The notes: generated from the letters alone by a model not told the origin. 57,383 nt of DNA from Gallionella sp. (GCA_028710565.1 JAQTTV010000003.1:95474-152856); one strand, 5' to 3'; positions 1 to 8,716 are shown, numbered from the stretch's first letter. Numbers and translations: made by a program.

Positions 1-1
1 C

Positions 2-520
2 GCTGTGCCGTTGGTATTAGATGCCGATGCCTTAAATTTATTGGCAAACAACACGGACTTGCAAACCGCTTTATTGGCACGCGATGCCGCGACGGTGTTA
101 ACGCCTCACCCTGCCGAAGCGGCGCGTTTATTGGGATGCAGCACGCAGACCGTGCAAACCGATCGCGTCGCGGCGGTGCAGCGATTGGCGCAACAATATC
201 ATTGCAGCGTGGTGTTAAAAGGTGCGGATAGTTTATGCGCCACGCAGGACGGGCGGCTGTTTATCAACACCACGGGCAATTCGGGCATGAGCACAGCGGG
301 CATGGGCGATGTGTTGACGGGCATCATCGCCGCCTTGATCGCCCAAGGTATGCGTGCGGACGACGCGCTGTTGTTAGGCGTACATTTGCACGGCGCGGCA
401 GGCGATGCCTTGGCGCAACAAAACATCGCCATCGGCATGACCGCAACGGAATTGATAGATGCCGCACGGCGGGTGTTGAATCAGTGGTTGACGGAAAAAA
501 CGCTCGTCTCCCATGAGTAG
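2..520 (+). CDS. nnr: NAD(P)H-hydrate dehydratase domain, C-terminal part (5' end outside window)
   Basis: This is the end of the ADP/ATP-dependent NAD(P)H-hydrate dehydratase, which repairs hydrated NADH and NADPH; in bacteria it is often fused behind an epimerase domain. Visible family motifs are VLDADALN near the left edge, LTPHPAEAARLLG, VVLKGAD, and GNSGMSTAGMGDVLTG, whose GMGD carries the catalytic aspartate. The reading frame runs into the window edge without a start, so the GTG at base 5 is an internal valine codon. Whether the epimerase half is present cannot be seen. The glycine riboswitch follows about 80 bp after the stop, so gcvT is probably a separate transcription unit. Confidence 0.9.
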   Translation, partial: AVPLVLDADALNLLANNTDLQTALLARDAATVLTPHPAEAARLLGCSTQTVQTDRVAAVQRLAQQYHCSVVLKGADSLCATQDGRLFINTTGNSGMSTAGMGDVLTGIIAALIAQGMRADDALLLGVHLHGAAGDALAQQNIAIGMTATELIDAARRVLNQWLTEKTLVSHE

Positions 521-599
521 CGCGGCGCAAATTAGAATGCAAATTTTCACTATCCCAAACCCGCGCTTTACGGCATAATTCGCGCCGCCGTTTAAGACC

Positions 600-762
600 A
601 ATGGGAGAGTGTGGTTCACAACCACCGCCGAAGGCGCAACACCCGCAACCGCTCAGGCAAAGGAACTATTGGCACAGGCAAATCTGGAGAGTATTGGCAT
701 CGCCAATCACCGAAGGGGCAAGCGGTTTTGACCGTAATCTCTCAGGTATCAAGGACAGATGG
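600..762 (+). promoter_or_regulatory. tandem glycine riboswitch (two aptamers)
   Basis: Two consecutive glycine aptamers can be read. Aptamer 1 (about 600-672) has GGGAGAGTG, then GCCGAAGGCGCAA, then CTCAGGCAAAGGAAC. Aptamer 2 (about 684-762) has CTGGAGAGT, CACCGAAGGGGCAA and TCTCTCAGG followed by AAGGACAGATGGGG. These are the conserved blocks of the gcvT-type RNA element. Such switches normally turn on glycine-cleavage genes when glycine is high, which fits the gcvT-gcvH-gcvPA-gcvPB order downstream. The last bases of aptamer 2 touch the left arm of a terminator hairpin, suggesting control by transcription termination. No convincing -35/-10 pair was found upstream. Confidence 0.93.
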
Positions 763-794
763 GGCGTAGCACTTTATTGTGCTGCGCCTTTTTT
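763..794 (+). terminator. riboswitch expression-platform terminator
   Basis: A 10 bp stem (763-772 with 779-788, one G-U pair) encloses a TTTATT loop and is followed by six T (789-794). It directly abuts aptamer 2 of the glycine riboswitch, so glycine-dependent folding probably decides whether this hairpin forms. The gcvT start lies 205 bp further on. Confidence 0.85.
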
Positions 795-840
795 ATTGTC
801 TAAAACTTTTGTGGTCTGTTGGTTGTGCACAAACTTCACT

Positions 841-942
841 CCTTCCCCCTAGCAGGGGGAAGGCTGGGATGAGGGTTGAATGGTTTGTTACAAGTGAACC
901 CTCCTACCCCCACCCTAACCCTCCCCCTGCAAGGGGGAGGGG
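841..942. repeat. C-rich palindromic repeat pair in the gcvT leader
   Basis: Two palindromes of the same C-rich family (841-863 with arms CCTTCCCCCT and GGGGGAAGG; about 918-942 with arms around CTCCCCCT) face each other between the riboswitch terminator and gcvT. Related units recur at 3578, 4246, 5278, 23341, 25464, 34398, 55174 and 55300. Because this copy lies in the transcribed leader it can form strong RNA hairpins upstream of the gcvT ribosome-binding site. Confidence 0.8.
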
Positions 943-999
943 ATGACGCGGTGAAGTGAGCATTCCGACAGGCTACGCCCCAAAAACTAAGGAAAACAC

Positions 1000-2088
1000 A
1001 TGACTTTGAAACAAACGCCGTTGAATGCAGCACATCGTGCTATGGGCGCGAAAATGGTGGATTTTGGCGGATGGGATATGCCTGTCAATTATGGTTCACA
1101 AATCGACGAGCATCATCAAGTGCGCAACGATTGCGGCATGTTTGATGTATCTCACATGCGTGTGGTGGACATGCGCGGCAATGATGTGCGCACTTTTCTG
1201 CAAGGCTTGTTGGCGAACAACGTCAGCAAATTGCACCTAACTGGCAAGGCGTTATATTCCGCCATGTTGCGCCCAGATGGCGGCGTGATTGATGATTTGA
1301 TTGTGTATTTTATGCGCGAAGATTGGTTCCGCATCGTGGTCAACGCGGGCACGGCTGACAAAGACATCGCGTGGATGCGCGCACAAGCAGCGATTCATGC
1401 CCCAAAGCTGGACATTACCGACCATCCTGAATTGGCGATGATTGCGGTGCAAGGACCAAATGCCCGCGCCAAAGTTTGGGAAGCCTTGCCTGGCAGCCAA
1501 GCGTTGACCGAATCGCTGATTCCGTTTAGCGCGGTGGAAATGGGCGAGATGTTTATTGCGCGCACGGGCTACACAGGTGAAGATGGTTTTGAAATTATGC
1601 TGCCCGCCAAAGCCGCCCCGTTTTTTTGGGGAATCTTGGCCGAAAAAGGCGTGAAGCCGATTGGGCTGGGCGCACGCGACACCTTGCGTTTAGAAGCGGG
1701 CATGAATTTGTACGGTCAGGACATGGATGAAACCGTAAATCCGCTGGAAGCGGGCTTGGCGTGGACGATAGACTTAATTAGCCCGCGCGACTTTGTGGGT
1801 AAAGCGGCGTTGCTGGCGAATCCACCCACACAAAAATTGATTGGACTGATTCTGCAAGATCGCGGCGTACTGCGTGGCCACCAAGTCGTCCATACTGCCC
1901 ATGGCACAGGTGAAATCACCAGCGGTAGTTTTTCGCCCACGCTCAATCAATCTATTGCCCTAGCACGCGTACCAAAAGAAGTTGCCATCGGCGACAGCGT
2001 ACAAGTGGCAATCCGCGATAAAATGCTGACCGCCAAAGTGGTGAAATACCCGTTTGCGCGCAATGGCAAAGTTGTCGTCCATTCTTAA
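1000..2088 (+). CDS. gcvT: glycine cleavage system T protein (aminomethyltransferase)
   Basis: The T protein takes the aminomethyl group from lipoyl-H protein and passes it to tetrahydrofolate, releasing ammonia and 5,10-methylene-THF in the cytosol. The 362-residue product has the normal family length. It begins with [20 protein letters not shown] and carries FDVSHM and [10 protein letters not shown], the region holding the conserved folate-site aspartate. The ATG at 1000 has an AAGGA Shine-Dalgarno 6 nt upstream. It is the first gene of the gcv set and lies behind the glycine riboswitch, so expression is probably glycine-induced. gcvH follows after about 106 bp that contain a small repeat block. 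Confidence 0.97.
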   Translation: MTLKQTPLNAAHRAMGAKMVDFGGWDMPVNYGSQIDEHHQVRNDCGMFDVSHMRVVDMRGNDVRTFLQGLLANNVSKLHLTGKALYSAMLRPDGGVIDDLIVYFMREDWFRIVVNAGTADKDIAWMRAQAAIHAPKLDITDHPELAMIAVQGPNARAKVWEALPGSQALTESLIPFSAVEMGEMFIARTGYTGEDGFEIMLPAKAAPFFWGILAEKGVKPIGLGARDTLRLEAGMNLYGQDMDETVNPLEAGLAWTIDLISPRDFVGKAALLANPPTQKLIGLILQDRGVLRGHQVVHTAHGTGEITSGSFSPTLNQSIALARVPKEVAIGDSVQVAIRDKMLTAKVVKYPFARNGKVVVHS

Positions 2089-2097
2089 GTAATTAAG

Positions 2098-2172
2098 TCG
2101 TTAGTTTTTAGTCGCTAGTCGTTAGTTAAAAGCAGCAGGCTGACGACTACCAACTAACGCTAACGACTAATA
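2098..2172. repeat. converging micro-repeat block (GTCGTTAGT units)
   Basis: Between gcvT and gcvH the unit GTCGTTAGT occurs two to three times in direct orientation, with variants such as AGTCGCTAGT. Across a central TTAAAAGCAGCAGGCTGACG it is answered by inverted forms (ACTAACGCTAACGACTAA). The whole can fold as a long imperfect hairpin. The same layout with a different unit is seen at 2586-2804 and 47041-47187. Confidence 0.7.
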
Positions 2173-2194
2173 ACCCCTCAATCAGGAGACCAAA

Positions 2195-2584
2195 ATGAAC
2201 ATCCCAAGCGAATTGAAATACACACCCTCCCACGAATGGATCCGCGTGGAAGCGGACGGCAGCATCACCATCGGCATCACCCAACACGCGCAAGAATTAT
2301 TGGGCGACATGGTGTATGTCGAAGCACCCGCTGTCGGGCGCAGTTTGAACGCAGGCGAAGAGTGCGCCGTGGTGGAATCCGTTAAAGCCGCCGCCGACGT
2401 ATATGCGCCTGTGTCTGGCACTGTCACCGCGATTAACAGCGCGCTGGACAGCTCACCCGAAGCCATTAACAGCGCGCCTTATGACGCTTGGATTTTCAAA
2501 ATGCAACCTGCGGATGCCAATGCCGTCAACGCGTTGTTAGACGCAGCCGCATATCAAGCGGTGGTCGATAGCGAGGCGCACTAA
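2195..2584 (+). CDS. gcvH: glycine cleavage system H protein
   Basis: H protein is the lipoyl carrier that shuttles the aminomethyl group between the P, T and L proteins. The 129-residue product matches the family length. The lipoylated lysine lies in [17 protein letters not shown] at residue 64, and the N-terminus ([14 protein letters not shown]) is typical. The ATG at 2195 follows an AGGAG Shine-Dalgarno at 2184-2188. It sits between gcvT and gcvPA in the same orientation. The 227 bp to gcvPA hold a dense block of short repeats, which is unusual inside a gcv operon. Confidence 0.97.
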   Translation: MNIPSELKYTPSHEWIRVEADGSITIGITQHAQELLGDMVYVEAPAVGRSLNAGEECAVVESVKAAADVYAPVSGTVTAINSALDSSPEAINSAPYDAWIFKMQPADANAVNALLDAAAYQAVVDSEAH

Positions 2585-2585
2585 G

Positions 2586-2804
2586 GCTGTGAAACGTGAG
2601 ATGTGAAAAGTGAAACGTAGGTCGGGCTTCAGCCTGACTTGCTACGCTGAAAAGTGAATAGTGAAAGGTGAAACGTAGAAACATGACTCCGTTCACCTTC
2701 ACTTTATGCACACCCACCCCGCACATTTCACGTTTCACGTTTCACTTTTCACCCTTCACCGCCTTTCTGTTTCACTTTTCACGTTTCACCTTTCACTGAT
2801 TCAC
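2586..2804. repeat. converging micro-repeat block (GTGAAA units)
   Basis: The left half is built of GTGAAA-type units (GTGAAACGT, GTGAAAAGT, GTGAAAGGT). The right half is built of their reverse complements (TTTCACGTTTCAC, TTTCACTTTTCAC). A small palindrome, GTCGGGCTTCAGCCTGAC, lies inside. The block fills the space between gcvH and gcvPA and could fold into a long hairpin. A second locus with the same units lies at 47041-47187. Units are not separated by constant unique spacers, so it is not a CRISPR array. Confidence 0.75.
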
Positions 2805-2811
2805 ACACAAA

Positions 2812-4230
2812 ATGCCCTTCATTCCCCATACCTCTCAGGATGTCAGTTCCATGCTCGCCAGTATTGGCGTGGCGGAGATTGACGCGTTGTTTGATGAAAT
2901 CCCTGCGCATTTAAAAAGCGGTTCGTTGACTGCTTTGGGCGCGGGTTTGAACGAAATGCAAGTTGCGCGCTTGATGCGCGACTGTGCGGCACAAGACACG
3001 CCGTTGCTAAACTTTATCGGCGCGGGTGCTTATGAACATCATATTCCCGCTGCGGTTTGGGAGCTGACGACACGCGGCGAGTTTTATTCCGCCTACACGC
3101 CCTACCAAGCCGAAGCCAGCCAAGGCACGCTGCAAGTGCTGTACGAATATCAAACCATGATGGCATCGCTCACAGGCATGGACGTGTCCAACGCCAGTTT
3201 GTACGACGGCGCGTCGGGCTTGGCAGAAGCCATGTTGATGGCGGTGCGGGCGCATAAAACCTCGCGTCGTATTCTCGTTCCCGCCACGGTCAGCCCGTTC
3301 TATCGCAGCACGGCGCACAGCATCGTCAAGTTGCAAGATATTGAATTGGTGGAAATTCCTTATGACCGCACGACAGGCACAGTCGATATGGCGGCATTGG
3401 CGCAACACGCGGGCAGCGATTTTGCCGCCTTAGTGATCCCGCAGCCGAACTTCTTTGGCGCGCTGGAAGATGTGGATGCGCTGACCAATTGGGCGCACGC
3501 CAACGGCGGTTTAGCGATTGCCTTGGTCAATCCTTTGTCGCTGGCATTATTGAAGTCAGCGGGCACTTGGGGTGATTGCCCTCACCCTACCCCTCTCCCA
3601 GGGGGAGAGGGGACGAACGAACCGCTGCGCGGTGCTAAAACGTTTGGGGCGGACATTGCCGTGGGTGATGGTCAACCGTTGGGTGCCCCGTTATCTAGCG
3701 GCGGACCTTACTTCGGTTTTATGTGCTGCAAACAGGCTTTGGTTCGCCAAATGCCAGGGCGCATCATCGGTCGCACCGTGGATTTGGATGGCAAACAAGG
3801 CTTCACCCTGACCTTACAAGCCCGCGAACAACACATTCGCCGCGCCAAAGCCACTTCCAACATTTGCTCCAATCAAGGACTGATGGTGACCGCCGCAACA
3901 ATTTTTATGTCGCTATTGGGACAAGACGGACTGCGCCGTGTGGCGGCCGCGTCGCACCAAAATGCTCAGCGTTTGGCAGAATTGGCAAGCGGTATCGCAG
4001 GTGTGAGCGTAGCGTTCAACGCCCCAACCTTCCACGAAACCGTGCTGCAATTGCCTAAACCCGCTGCGGAAGTGCTGGCGAATATGGCAAACACGGGCAT
4101 TTTGGGCGGCTACGACCTCAGCGCGGACTATCCCGAATTGGGCAACGCCTTGCTGGTCTGCGCCACCGAAACCAAAACCGAGGAAGATTTACAGCAATTT
4201 GTCGCCGCGTTGCAGGCGGCGATTGCATAG
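2812..4230 (+). CDS. gcvPA: glycine dehydrogenase (decarboxylating) subunit 1, with an in-frame repeat insertion
   Basis: This is the first half of the two-subunit P protein, which decarboxylates glycine with PLP and loads H protein. Family features include [31 protein letters not shown] and [21 protein letters not shown]. The 472-residue product is slightly long because about 20 residues, roughly 257-276 ([11 protein letters not shown] and flanks), are encoded by a C-rich palindromic repeat. The insertion lies just before the conserved [13 protein letters not shown] segment, probably in a surface loop. No good Shine-Dalgarno precedes the ATG at 2812. The frame stays open, so the enzyme may still work; this is inference. 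Confidence 0.94.
   Translation: MPFIPHTSQDVSSMLASIGVAEIDALFDEIPAHLKSGSLTALGAGLNEMQVARLMRDCAAQDTPLLNFIGAGAYEHHIPAAVWELTTRGEFYSAYTPYQAEASQGTLQVLYEYQTMMASLTGMDVSNASLYDGASGLAEAMLMAVRAHKTSRRILVPATVSPFYRSTAHSIVKLQDIELVEIPYDRTTGTVDMAALAQHAGSDFAALVIPQPNFFGALEDVDALTNWAHANGGLAIALVNPLSLALLKSAGTWGDCPHPTPLPGGEGTNEPLRGAKTFGADIAVGDGQPLGAPLSSGGPYFGFMCCKQALVRQMPGRIIGRTVDLDGKQGFTLTLQAREQHIRRAKATSNICSNQGLMVTAATIFMSLLGQDGLRRVAAASHQNAQRLAELASGIAGVSVAFNAPTFHETVLQLPKPAAEVLANMANTGILGGYDLSADYPELGNALLVCATETKTEEDLQQFVAALQAAIA
3578..3612. repeat. C-rich palindromic repeat inside gcvPA
   Basis: Arms at 3590-3599 and 3603-3612 are perfect inverted repeats (CCCTCTCCC against GGGAGAGGG), preceded by the family's CCCTCACCCTACC lead. 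The copy is read in frame as [11 protein letters not shown] within gcvPA and does not interrupt the reading frame. Confidence 0.85.
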
Positions 4231-4245
4231 GTCTGGCTGAACCGA

Positions 4246-4352
4246 CCTACTTGCCCCCCTCGCCCATGAATGGGAGAGGGGTTGGGGGAGAGGGAATTCC
4301 CCGAAAAATTCAAATACCCCTCTCCCTAACCCTCTCCCGCAAGCGGGCGAGG
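4246..4352. repeat. two C-rich palindromic repeats between gcvPA and gcvPB
   Basis: Two oppositely oriented units fill most of the 157 bp gap. One, around 4250-4285, reads CCCCTCGCCCATGAATGGG followed by AGAGGGGTTGGGGG. The other, around 4316-4352, reads CCCCTCTCCCTAACCC followed by CTCTCCCGCAAGCGGGCGAG. They separate two genes whose products act as one enzyme. Confidence 0.8.
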
Positions 4353-4387
4353 GAAATGAGACCGAGACAATTTTAAGAGACCTCATC

Positions 4388-5911
4388 ATGTTAATTTTTG
4401 AACGTAGTCACCCCAGTCGCCGCAATGCCGCACAAGCACCGCATGCCATGGCAGACGTAAAATCCATCCCTGCTGCGTTGTTGCGTCAGGACGCGCCGCT
4501 GTTGCCCGAAGCCTCGGAAATGGATGTCGTGCGCCATTACACGAATCTGTCGCAAAAGAATTTCTCCATCGACACGCACTTTTACCCGCTGGGTTCTTGC
4601 ACCATGAAGTACAACCCGCGCGCCTGCAACACCTTGGCGATGCTGCCGAATTTCTTGGCGCGTCACCCACTCGCCCCCGCACACACGGGTCAAGGCGTGT
4701 TGGCGTGTTTGTATGACTTGCAAGAAATTTTGAAAGAAGTGACGGGCATGGCGGGCGTGAGTTTGATGCCGATGGCGGGCGCGCAAGGCGAATTCGCGGG
4801 CATCGCCATGATTCAGGCGTATCACGCCAGTCGCGGCGACACTGCTCGCACCGAAATCATCGTGCCCGATGCAGCACACGGCACGAATCCCGCCACGGCG
4901 GTGATGTGCGGCTACAAAGTGCGCGAAATCCCCACCAATGCCGACGGCGATGTCGATTTGGACGCGCTGCGCGCTGCCGTCGGCCCACAAACCGCTGGGC
5001 TGATGCTGACTAATCCTTCCACGCTGGGCGTGTTTGAAACCCATATCGAAGACATCAAACACATCATCCACAACGCGGGCGGCTTGCTGTACTACGACGG
5101 CGCGAACCTCAACGCCATTTTGGGCAAAGTCAAACCTGGCGACATGGGCTTCGACGTAATCCACAGCAATTTGCACAAAACCTTCGCTACCCCCCACGGC
5201 GGCGGCGGTCCTGGTGCGGGCGCGGTTGGCGTAGCAGCTCGTTTATTGCCATTCTTGCCATTGCCCGTCGTCGCCAAGTCCCCCTCGTCCGTCGCGCTCC
5301 CCTCTCCCACTGGGAGAGGGGTTGGGGGTGAGGGTGCGGGAACTGAAAGCACCGCCGAATACCGCTACCTAACCGAAGCCGACCTCCCCCTCTCCATCGG
5401 TCACCTTTCCGCCTTCACAGGCAATATCGGCGTACTACTGCGCGCCTACATCTACGCTAAAATGTTAGGCGCAGACGGAATGCACCGCGTCGCCGAATTC
5501 GCCACTTTAAACGCCAACTACCTGATGGCAGAATTGCAAAAAGTCGGCTACCGCATCGCCTTCCCCCAACGCCGCGCCAGCCACGAATTTATCGTGTCGT
5601 GCAAACCGTTGAAAGACGCGACAGGGATTTCCGCGATGGACGTGGCGAAACGCCTGCTGGACAAAGGCTACCACCCGCCCACCACCTACTTCCCCATGCT
5701 CGTCCCCGAATGCTTGCTCATTGAACCAACCGAAACCGAATCCAAAGAAACCTTGGATGCCTTCGTCGCTGCGATGAAAGAAATTTGGGATGAAGCCCAC
5801 GCCACGCCCGACTTAGTCAAAGGCGCGCCTTACACCATGCCAGTACGACGTTTGGATGATGTCAAAGCCGCGCGGGAATTGGACTTAACTTGGAAAGTGG
5901 CGCAGGCATAA
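4388..5911 (+). CDS. gcvPB: glycine dehydrogenase (decarboxylating) subunit 2, with an in-frame repeat insertion
   Basis: This is the PLP-binding half of the split P protein. The Schiff-base lysine is K264 in [21 protein letters not shown]. Other signatures are [13 protein letters not shown] and [12 protein letters not shown]. The 507-residue product is longer than usual because a C-rich palindromic repeat adds about 20 residues around 298-318 ([19 protein letters not shown]). The insertion follows LPFLPLPVV and precedes the YRYL segment, in a loop after the active-site lysine. Only a weak purine stretch (AAGAGA) precedes the ATG at 4388. It closes the gcv set; gcvPA and gcvPB presumably form the alpha2-beta2 P protein. 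Confidence 0.95.
   Translation: MLIFERSHPSRRNAAQAPHAMADVKSIPAALLRQDAPLLPEASEMDVVRHYTNLSQKNFSIDTHFYPLGSCTMKYNPRACNTLAMLPNFLARHPLAPAHTGQGVLACLYDLQEILKEVTGMAGVSLMPMAGAQGEFAGIAMIQAYHASRGDTARTEIIVPDAAHGTNPATAVMCGYKVREIPTNADGDVDLDALRAAVGPQTAGLMLTNPSTLGVFETHIEDIKHIIHNAGGLLYYDGANLNAILGKVKPGDMGFDVIHSNLHKTFATPHGGGGPGAGAVGVAARLLPFLPLPVVAKSPSSVALPSPTGRGVGGEGAGTESTAEYRYLTEADLPLSIGHLSAFTGNIGVLLRAYIYAKMLGADGMHRVAEFATLNANYLMAELQKVGYRIAFPQRRASHEFIVSCKPLKDATGISAMDVAKRLLDKGYHPPTTYFPMLVPECLLIEPTETESKETLDAFVAAMKEIWDEAHATPDLVKGAPYTMPVRRLDDVKAARELDLTWKVAQA
5278..5335. repeat. C-rich palindromic repeat inside gcvPB
   Basis: The segment CCCCTCTCCCACTGGGAG with AGGGGTTGGGGGTGAGGG lies within gcvPB and is translated in frame as [12 protein letters not shown]. 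It is the opposite strand and a different reading frame from the copy in gcvPA, so the element is open in more than one frame. Confidence 0.85.
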
Positions 5912-6036
5912 AACGAGAAGGGTGAAACGTAGCAAGAAGCGCAGTTCACCACACCGCGCTTTGTATTACCGTTGTTGAAGGATCTTAGTACGTAGCGTGC
6001 ACCGTGCGTACGATTGAGTTTTTTGCTGCGCGGATG

Positions 6037-6062
6037 GTAGGTGCGAAATTATTCGCGCCTAC
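6037..6062. repeat. short palindrome downstream of gcvPB
   Basis: GTAGGTGCGAA pairs with TTCGCGCCTAC across a 4 nt loop, an 11 bp stem with one G-T pair. A related sequence (GTAGGTGCGACAAATTCGCAC) occurs near 18755. It may act as a transcript end, but there is no T-run. The rest of 5912-6157 shows no gene. Confidence 0.5.
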
Positions 6063-6157
6063 ACCGTCGACAGCCCCAAGCAGCAACCACGTAGCTATGG
6101 CATTGCGATACAGTCTCAACCATTGGAATAATGACTTGTAGTGTATCGCTATACCCG

Positions 6158-6850
6158 TCAGCACTCAGCTACCGTGGCATGGCCTTTGAGTACCACTCTA
6201 AACACATACACGTCGGTTTTTTGGACAATGCGCCCCCTGACTTGGTGGGAAAACGCATTGTCATAATTGACGACGTATTCTTCCCAATAGCACAGCTTGT
6301 GCTGAATACCCTCTCGTTCTTCCATGTCGCTATACCACTCTCGCGCATTGCCTAACAAGCCGTACAGCCCGATAGTGTTCAATGGCATCTTCTCGAAATT
6401 TGAAAAACCATGCTGAAAAAACTCAATGTCGTCTGCCGTGGTGGGATAGTCTAAAAAGGGTACTCGGAAATTTTTTCGCTGAATGGCATCGTAATCGCCC
6501 ACTTTATTTTTAACCCAACCCTTCGCCGCATACTCCCATTCAATCATGGTGGGTAGCCTGAACCCCACAACGGCAAAAATATCTGGGGCGGGGTTGCCAG
6601 ACTCGTCCAACAGTCTGCCCGTCTCCTCGGAGTAAGCCACAGGCAAATGATGTTTGAGCGATAGCCAATTGCAGTAATGGATCGCTTCCGACCATGTGGC
6701 TTTTTGAGCGGTGCCATCACCGTCGCTGCCTGTTGATACCAATCCGAGCATTTCCCGAAATTCATTGATAGACACAGGGAATGGCGAGATAAAAAAGTCT
6801 GAGGCGATGGCATCGTCAAACTTCTGAATAAGCACTAAATTTTGTAGCAT
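6158..6850 (-). CDS. stand-alone SUMF1/FGE-sulfatase domain protein
   Basis: The 230-residue product has the hallmarks of the formylglycine-generating-enzyme fold: KATWSEAIHYCNWLSLK, GFRLPTMIEWEYAAKG, LGLYGLLGNAREW-like text (IGLYGLLGNAREWYSD) and a terminal YVFRVVLK. This domain also serves as a C-type-lectin-like ligand or regulatory module. No signal peptide is visible, so it is probably cytosolic. The region usually holding the catalytic cysteine pair of true FGE is not evident, so a non-catalytic role is more likely. The ATG at 6850 follows AAGGGA. It stands alone, facing gcvPB and upstream of an HD-GYP gene on the same strand. The specific function is unknown. Confidence 0.75.
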   Translation of the reverse strand: MLQNLVLIQKFDDAIASDFFISPFPVSINEFREMLGLVSTGSDGDGTAQKATWSEAIHYCNWLSLKHHLPVAYSEETGRLLDESGNPAPDIFAVVGFRLPTMIEWEYAAKGWVKNKVGDYDAIQRKNFRVPFLDYPTTADDIEFFQHGFSNFEKMPLNTIGLYGLLGNAREWYSDMEEREGIQHKLCYWEEYVVNYDNAFSHQVRGRIVQKTDVYVFRVVLKGHATVAEC

Positions 6851-6891
6851 GTTTTTCCCTTAACTTCCTCCCGCAGGCGGGCGAGTGAATT

Positions 6892-7007
6892 TAAGGAAGT
6901 GCTGATTTATTCGGTTTTGTAGTTTTTTGCTGGCGCAAAAATGCTTATTTATCAATGTGCTGGATTCCGACTTTCGTCGGAATGACGAATAAATCAGTTC
7001 CTCCTTA
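6892..7007. mobile_element. TA-bounded MITE-like element, copy 1
   Basis: This 116 bp element is flanked by TA at 6892-6893 and 7006-7007. Its inverted ends are AGGAAGTGCTGATTTATTCG and, read from the other side, AGGAGGAACTGATTTATTCG (17 of 20 match). The right-hand TA is the first two bases of the TAA stop codon of the HD-GYP gene (minus strand). Copy 2 at 43934-44049 has the same length and is nearly identical inside. TA duplication is typical of IS630/Tc1-mariner transposition, so a non-autonomous relative of that group is inferred. No transposase is encoded. Confidence 0.8.
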
Positions 7008-8621
7008 AACATTCACACCTGGGATTTTGCTTAAATCCACTTCGTCGATTTGTTCGGGTTCAAGAAATTGTTGGGCGTAATGGAGATAGACTTTTTCACG
7101 GATAAAAATATCGAATAGGTCGGGGTCAATATGACCGCCGAGCTTGAACTTGCCGAGAATTTCGAGCGACTCGGTGAGCGTTTTGCCATTTTTGTAGGGT
7201 CTATCCTTGGCGGTAAGGGCTTCAAAAATATCGGCAATGCCCATAATACGAGCTTGTACAGACATTTCTTCACGGGTTAATCCTTTGGGGTAGCCCTTGC
7301 CATCCATGCGTTCATGGTGACCGCCAGCAAATTCGGGTACATTTTTCAGGTGTTTTGGCCACGGCAGGGATTCCAGCATTTTGATGGTAATGTCTATATG
7401 GTGATTGATGATGAGCCGCTCGTTTGAGGTCAATGTGCCTGCACGGATGGTGAGGTTTTCAATCTCGTTATCACTCAAAAATGGGCTGGCTAGACCTGCT
7501 TCATTGCGCCATGTATAGGCAGCGATTTCGTGTACGCGTTGCTGTGCTTCGAGTGTCATGGCTTCGCTGCCCATGTTGCACTGGCGTAAAAAGCGGCAGT
7601 CATCGTCTAACTGCTGAATGTGAGCCTCAAAATCTTGACGACATTGCTCTGCGGAAATCTTTCCTGTGGCAATTGCGCGCAGCATGGTGATTTCTGCATC
7701 GCGCTTGAGCACCTCAAAACGCGTATCGACCAGATGTATGCGATCAAATAGCGTTTGCAGCTTGGTTGCTTTATCGACCACATGCACGGGCGTGGTGATT
7801 TTGCCGCAGTCGTGCAAGAGCGCGGCGATTTTGAGTTCGTATTTTTCCTTGTCGGTCATCTGAAACCCATGCAGCGGGGAGTCGTTGCGGGCACGGCAAG
7901 TGGCTTCTGCCAGCATCATGGTGAGGACTGGTACGCGTTCGCAATGTCCGCCCGTGTAGGGGGATTTGTCGTCGATGGCGGTGTTAATGAGATTGATAAA
8001 TGCCTCGAACAGGGCTTCCATTTGCTGGATCAATCGCCGATTAGTAAGCGCGATGGCGGCTTGTGAGGCGAGGGATTCCAAAAGTTGTTGATCGTCGCTG
8101 GAAAACGGCACAATTTCGCCCGTGGCTTGATTTTGTGCGTTAATCAGTTGCAGTACCCCGATCATTTCAGCTTCGTGGTTGCGCATCGGAACCGCTAGGA
8201 AAGACTGAGAACGATAGCCCGTCTTAGCATCAAATTTTTTAGTGCCCGAAAAGTCATAGCCCTCCGCCGTATAGGCATCAGGGATATTAACCGTTTCGCC
8301 ACTCAGCGCGGCATGACTGACGACCGTGGCGTGGTTGGGCTTACCCGCATCGTTATATAAGTGAATGGGATAAAAGGTAATAGGTATGCCACTGCTGCCG
8401 CCCATTGAGATGTTGAGTGAATCCGTGCGCAGCATTTCAAAGCGCAAGACGCGTTGTTCGGGTTCGTGCAAATACAGTGTGCCTGCATCGGCATGGGTAA
8501 TCCGTTTTGCGGCAACCAAAATGGTTTCAAGCAAACTACTGATGTCGCGTTGCTGCGACAGTGCAATCCCGATCTCGTTGAGTTCTTTGAGTCGATGGCG
8601 CAGATTATGTTTGTAACGCAT
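7005..8621 (-). CDS. GAF domain HD-GYP cyclic-di-GMP phosphodiesterase
   Basis: The 538-residue cytosolic protein has an N-terminal GAF sensor domain (about 15-200, including GYRSQSFLAVPM and IGVLQLINA) and a C-terminal HD-GYP domain. The HD-GYP domain shows GGHCERVP, ALLHDCGK and HHERMDGKGYPKGL, the metal-binding and GYP signatures, so hydrolysis of cyclic di-GMP to pGpG and GMP is expected. The conserved C-terminal helix (LGGHIDPDLFDIF) is complete. The stop codon TAA overlaps the end of MITE-like copy 1. No clear Shine-Dalgarno precedes the start, so the N-terminus is uncertain by a few residues. The 939-residue GGDEF-EAL protein at 13136 belongs to the same signalling network. Confidence 0.92.
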   Translation of the reverse strand: MRYKHNLRHRLKELNEIGIALSQQRDISSLLETILVAAKRITHADAGTLYLHEPEQRVLRFEMLRTDSLNISMGGSSGIPITFYPIHLYNDAGKPNHATVVSHAALSGETVNIPDAYTAEGYDFSGTKKFDAKTGYRSQSFLAVPMRNHEAEMIGVLQLINAQNQATGEIVPFSSDDQQLLESLASQAAIALTNRRLIQQMEALFEAFINLINTAIDDKSPYTGGHCERVPVLTMMLAEATCRARNDSPLHGFQMTDKEKYELKIAALLHDCGKITTPVHVVDKATKLQTLFDRIHLVDTRFEVLKRDAEITMLRAIATGKISAEQCRQDFEAHIQQLDDDCRFLRQCNMGSEAMTLEAQQRVHEIAAYTWRNEAGLASPFLSDNEIENLTIRAGTLTSNERLIINHHIDITIKMLESLPWPKHLKNVPEFAGGHHERMDGKGYPKGLTREEMSVQARIMGIADIFEALTAKDRPYKNGKTLTESLEILGKFKLGGHIDPDLFDIFIREKVYLHYAQQFLEPEQIDEVDLSKIPGVNV

Positions 8622-8716
8622 GGTTCGAAATCATCTGGGTGATAAAACCAAAAAATAAAAAGTGCTGAAACAATAAGTTAAAACAGGTCGTTTCACAATC
8701 AAATTTCGCATTTCAC

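Noticed and set aside
601..852. Open frame of 83 codons across the riboswitch
   Set aside because: It coincides with the glycine aptamers and terminator and has no protein-like features.
2586..2804. GTGAAA repeats as a CRISPR array
   Set aside because: Units are only 6-9 bp, are not separated by uniform unique spacers, and reverse orientation halfway; no cas gene is near.
4391..5197. Long minus-strand open frame (268 codons) opposite gcvPB
   Set aside because: It lies wholly over a well-supported gene and has a His/Arg-rich composition typical of an antisense shadow, with no family motifs.
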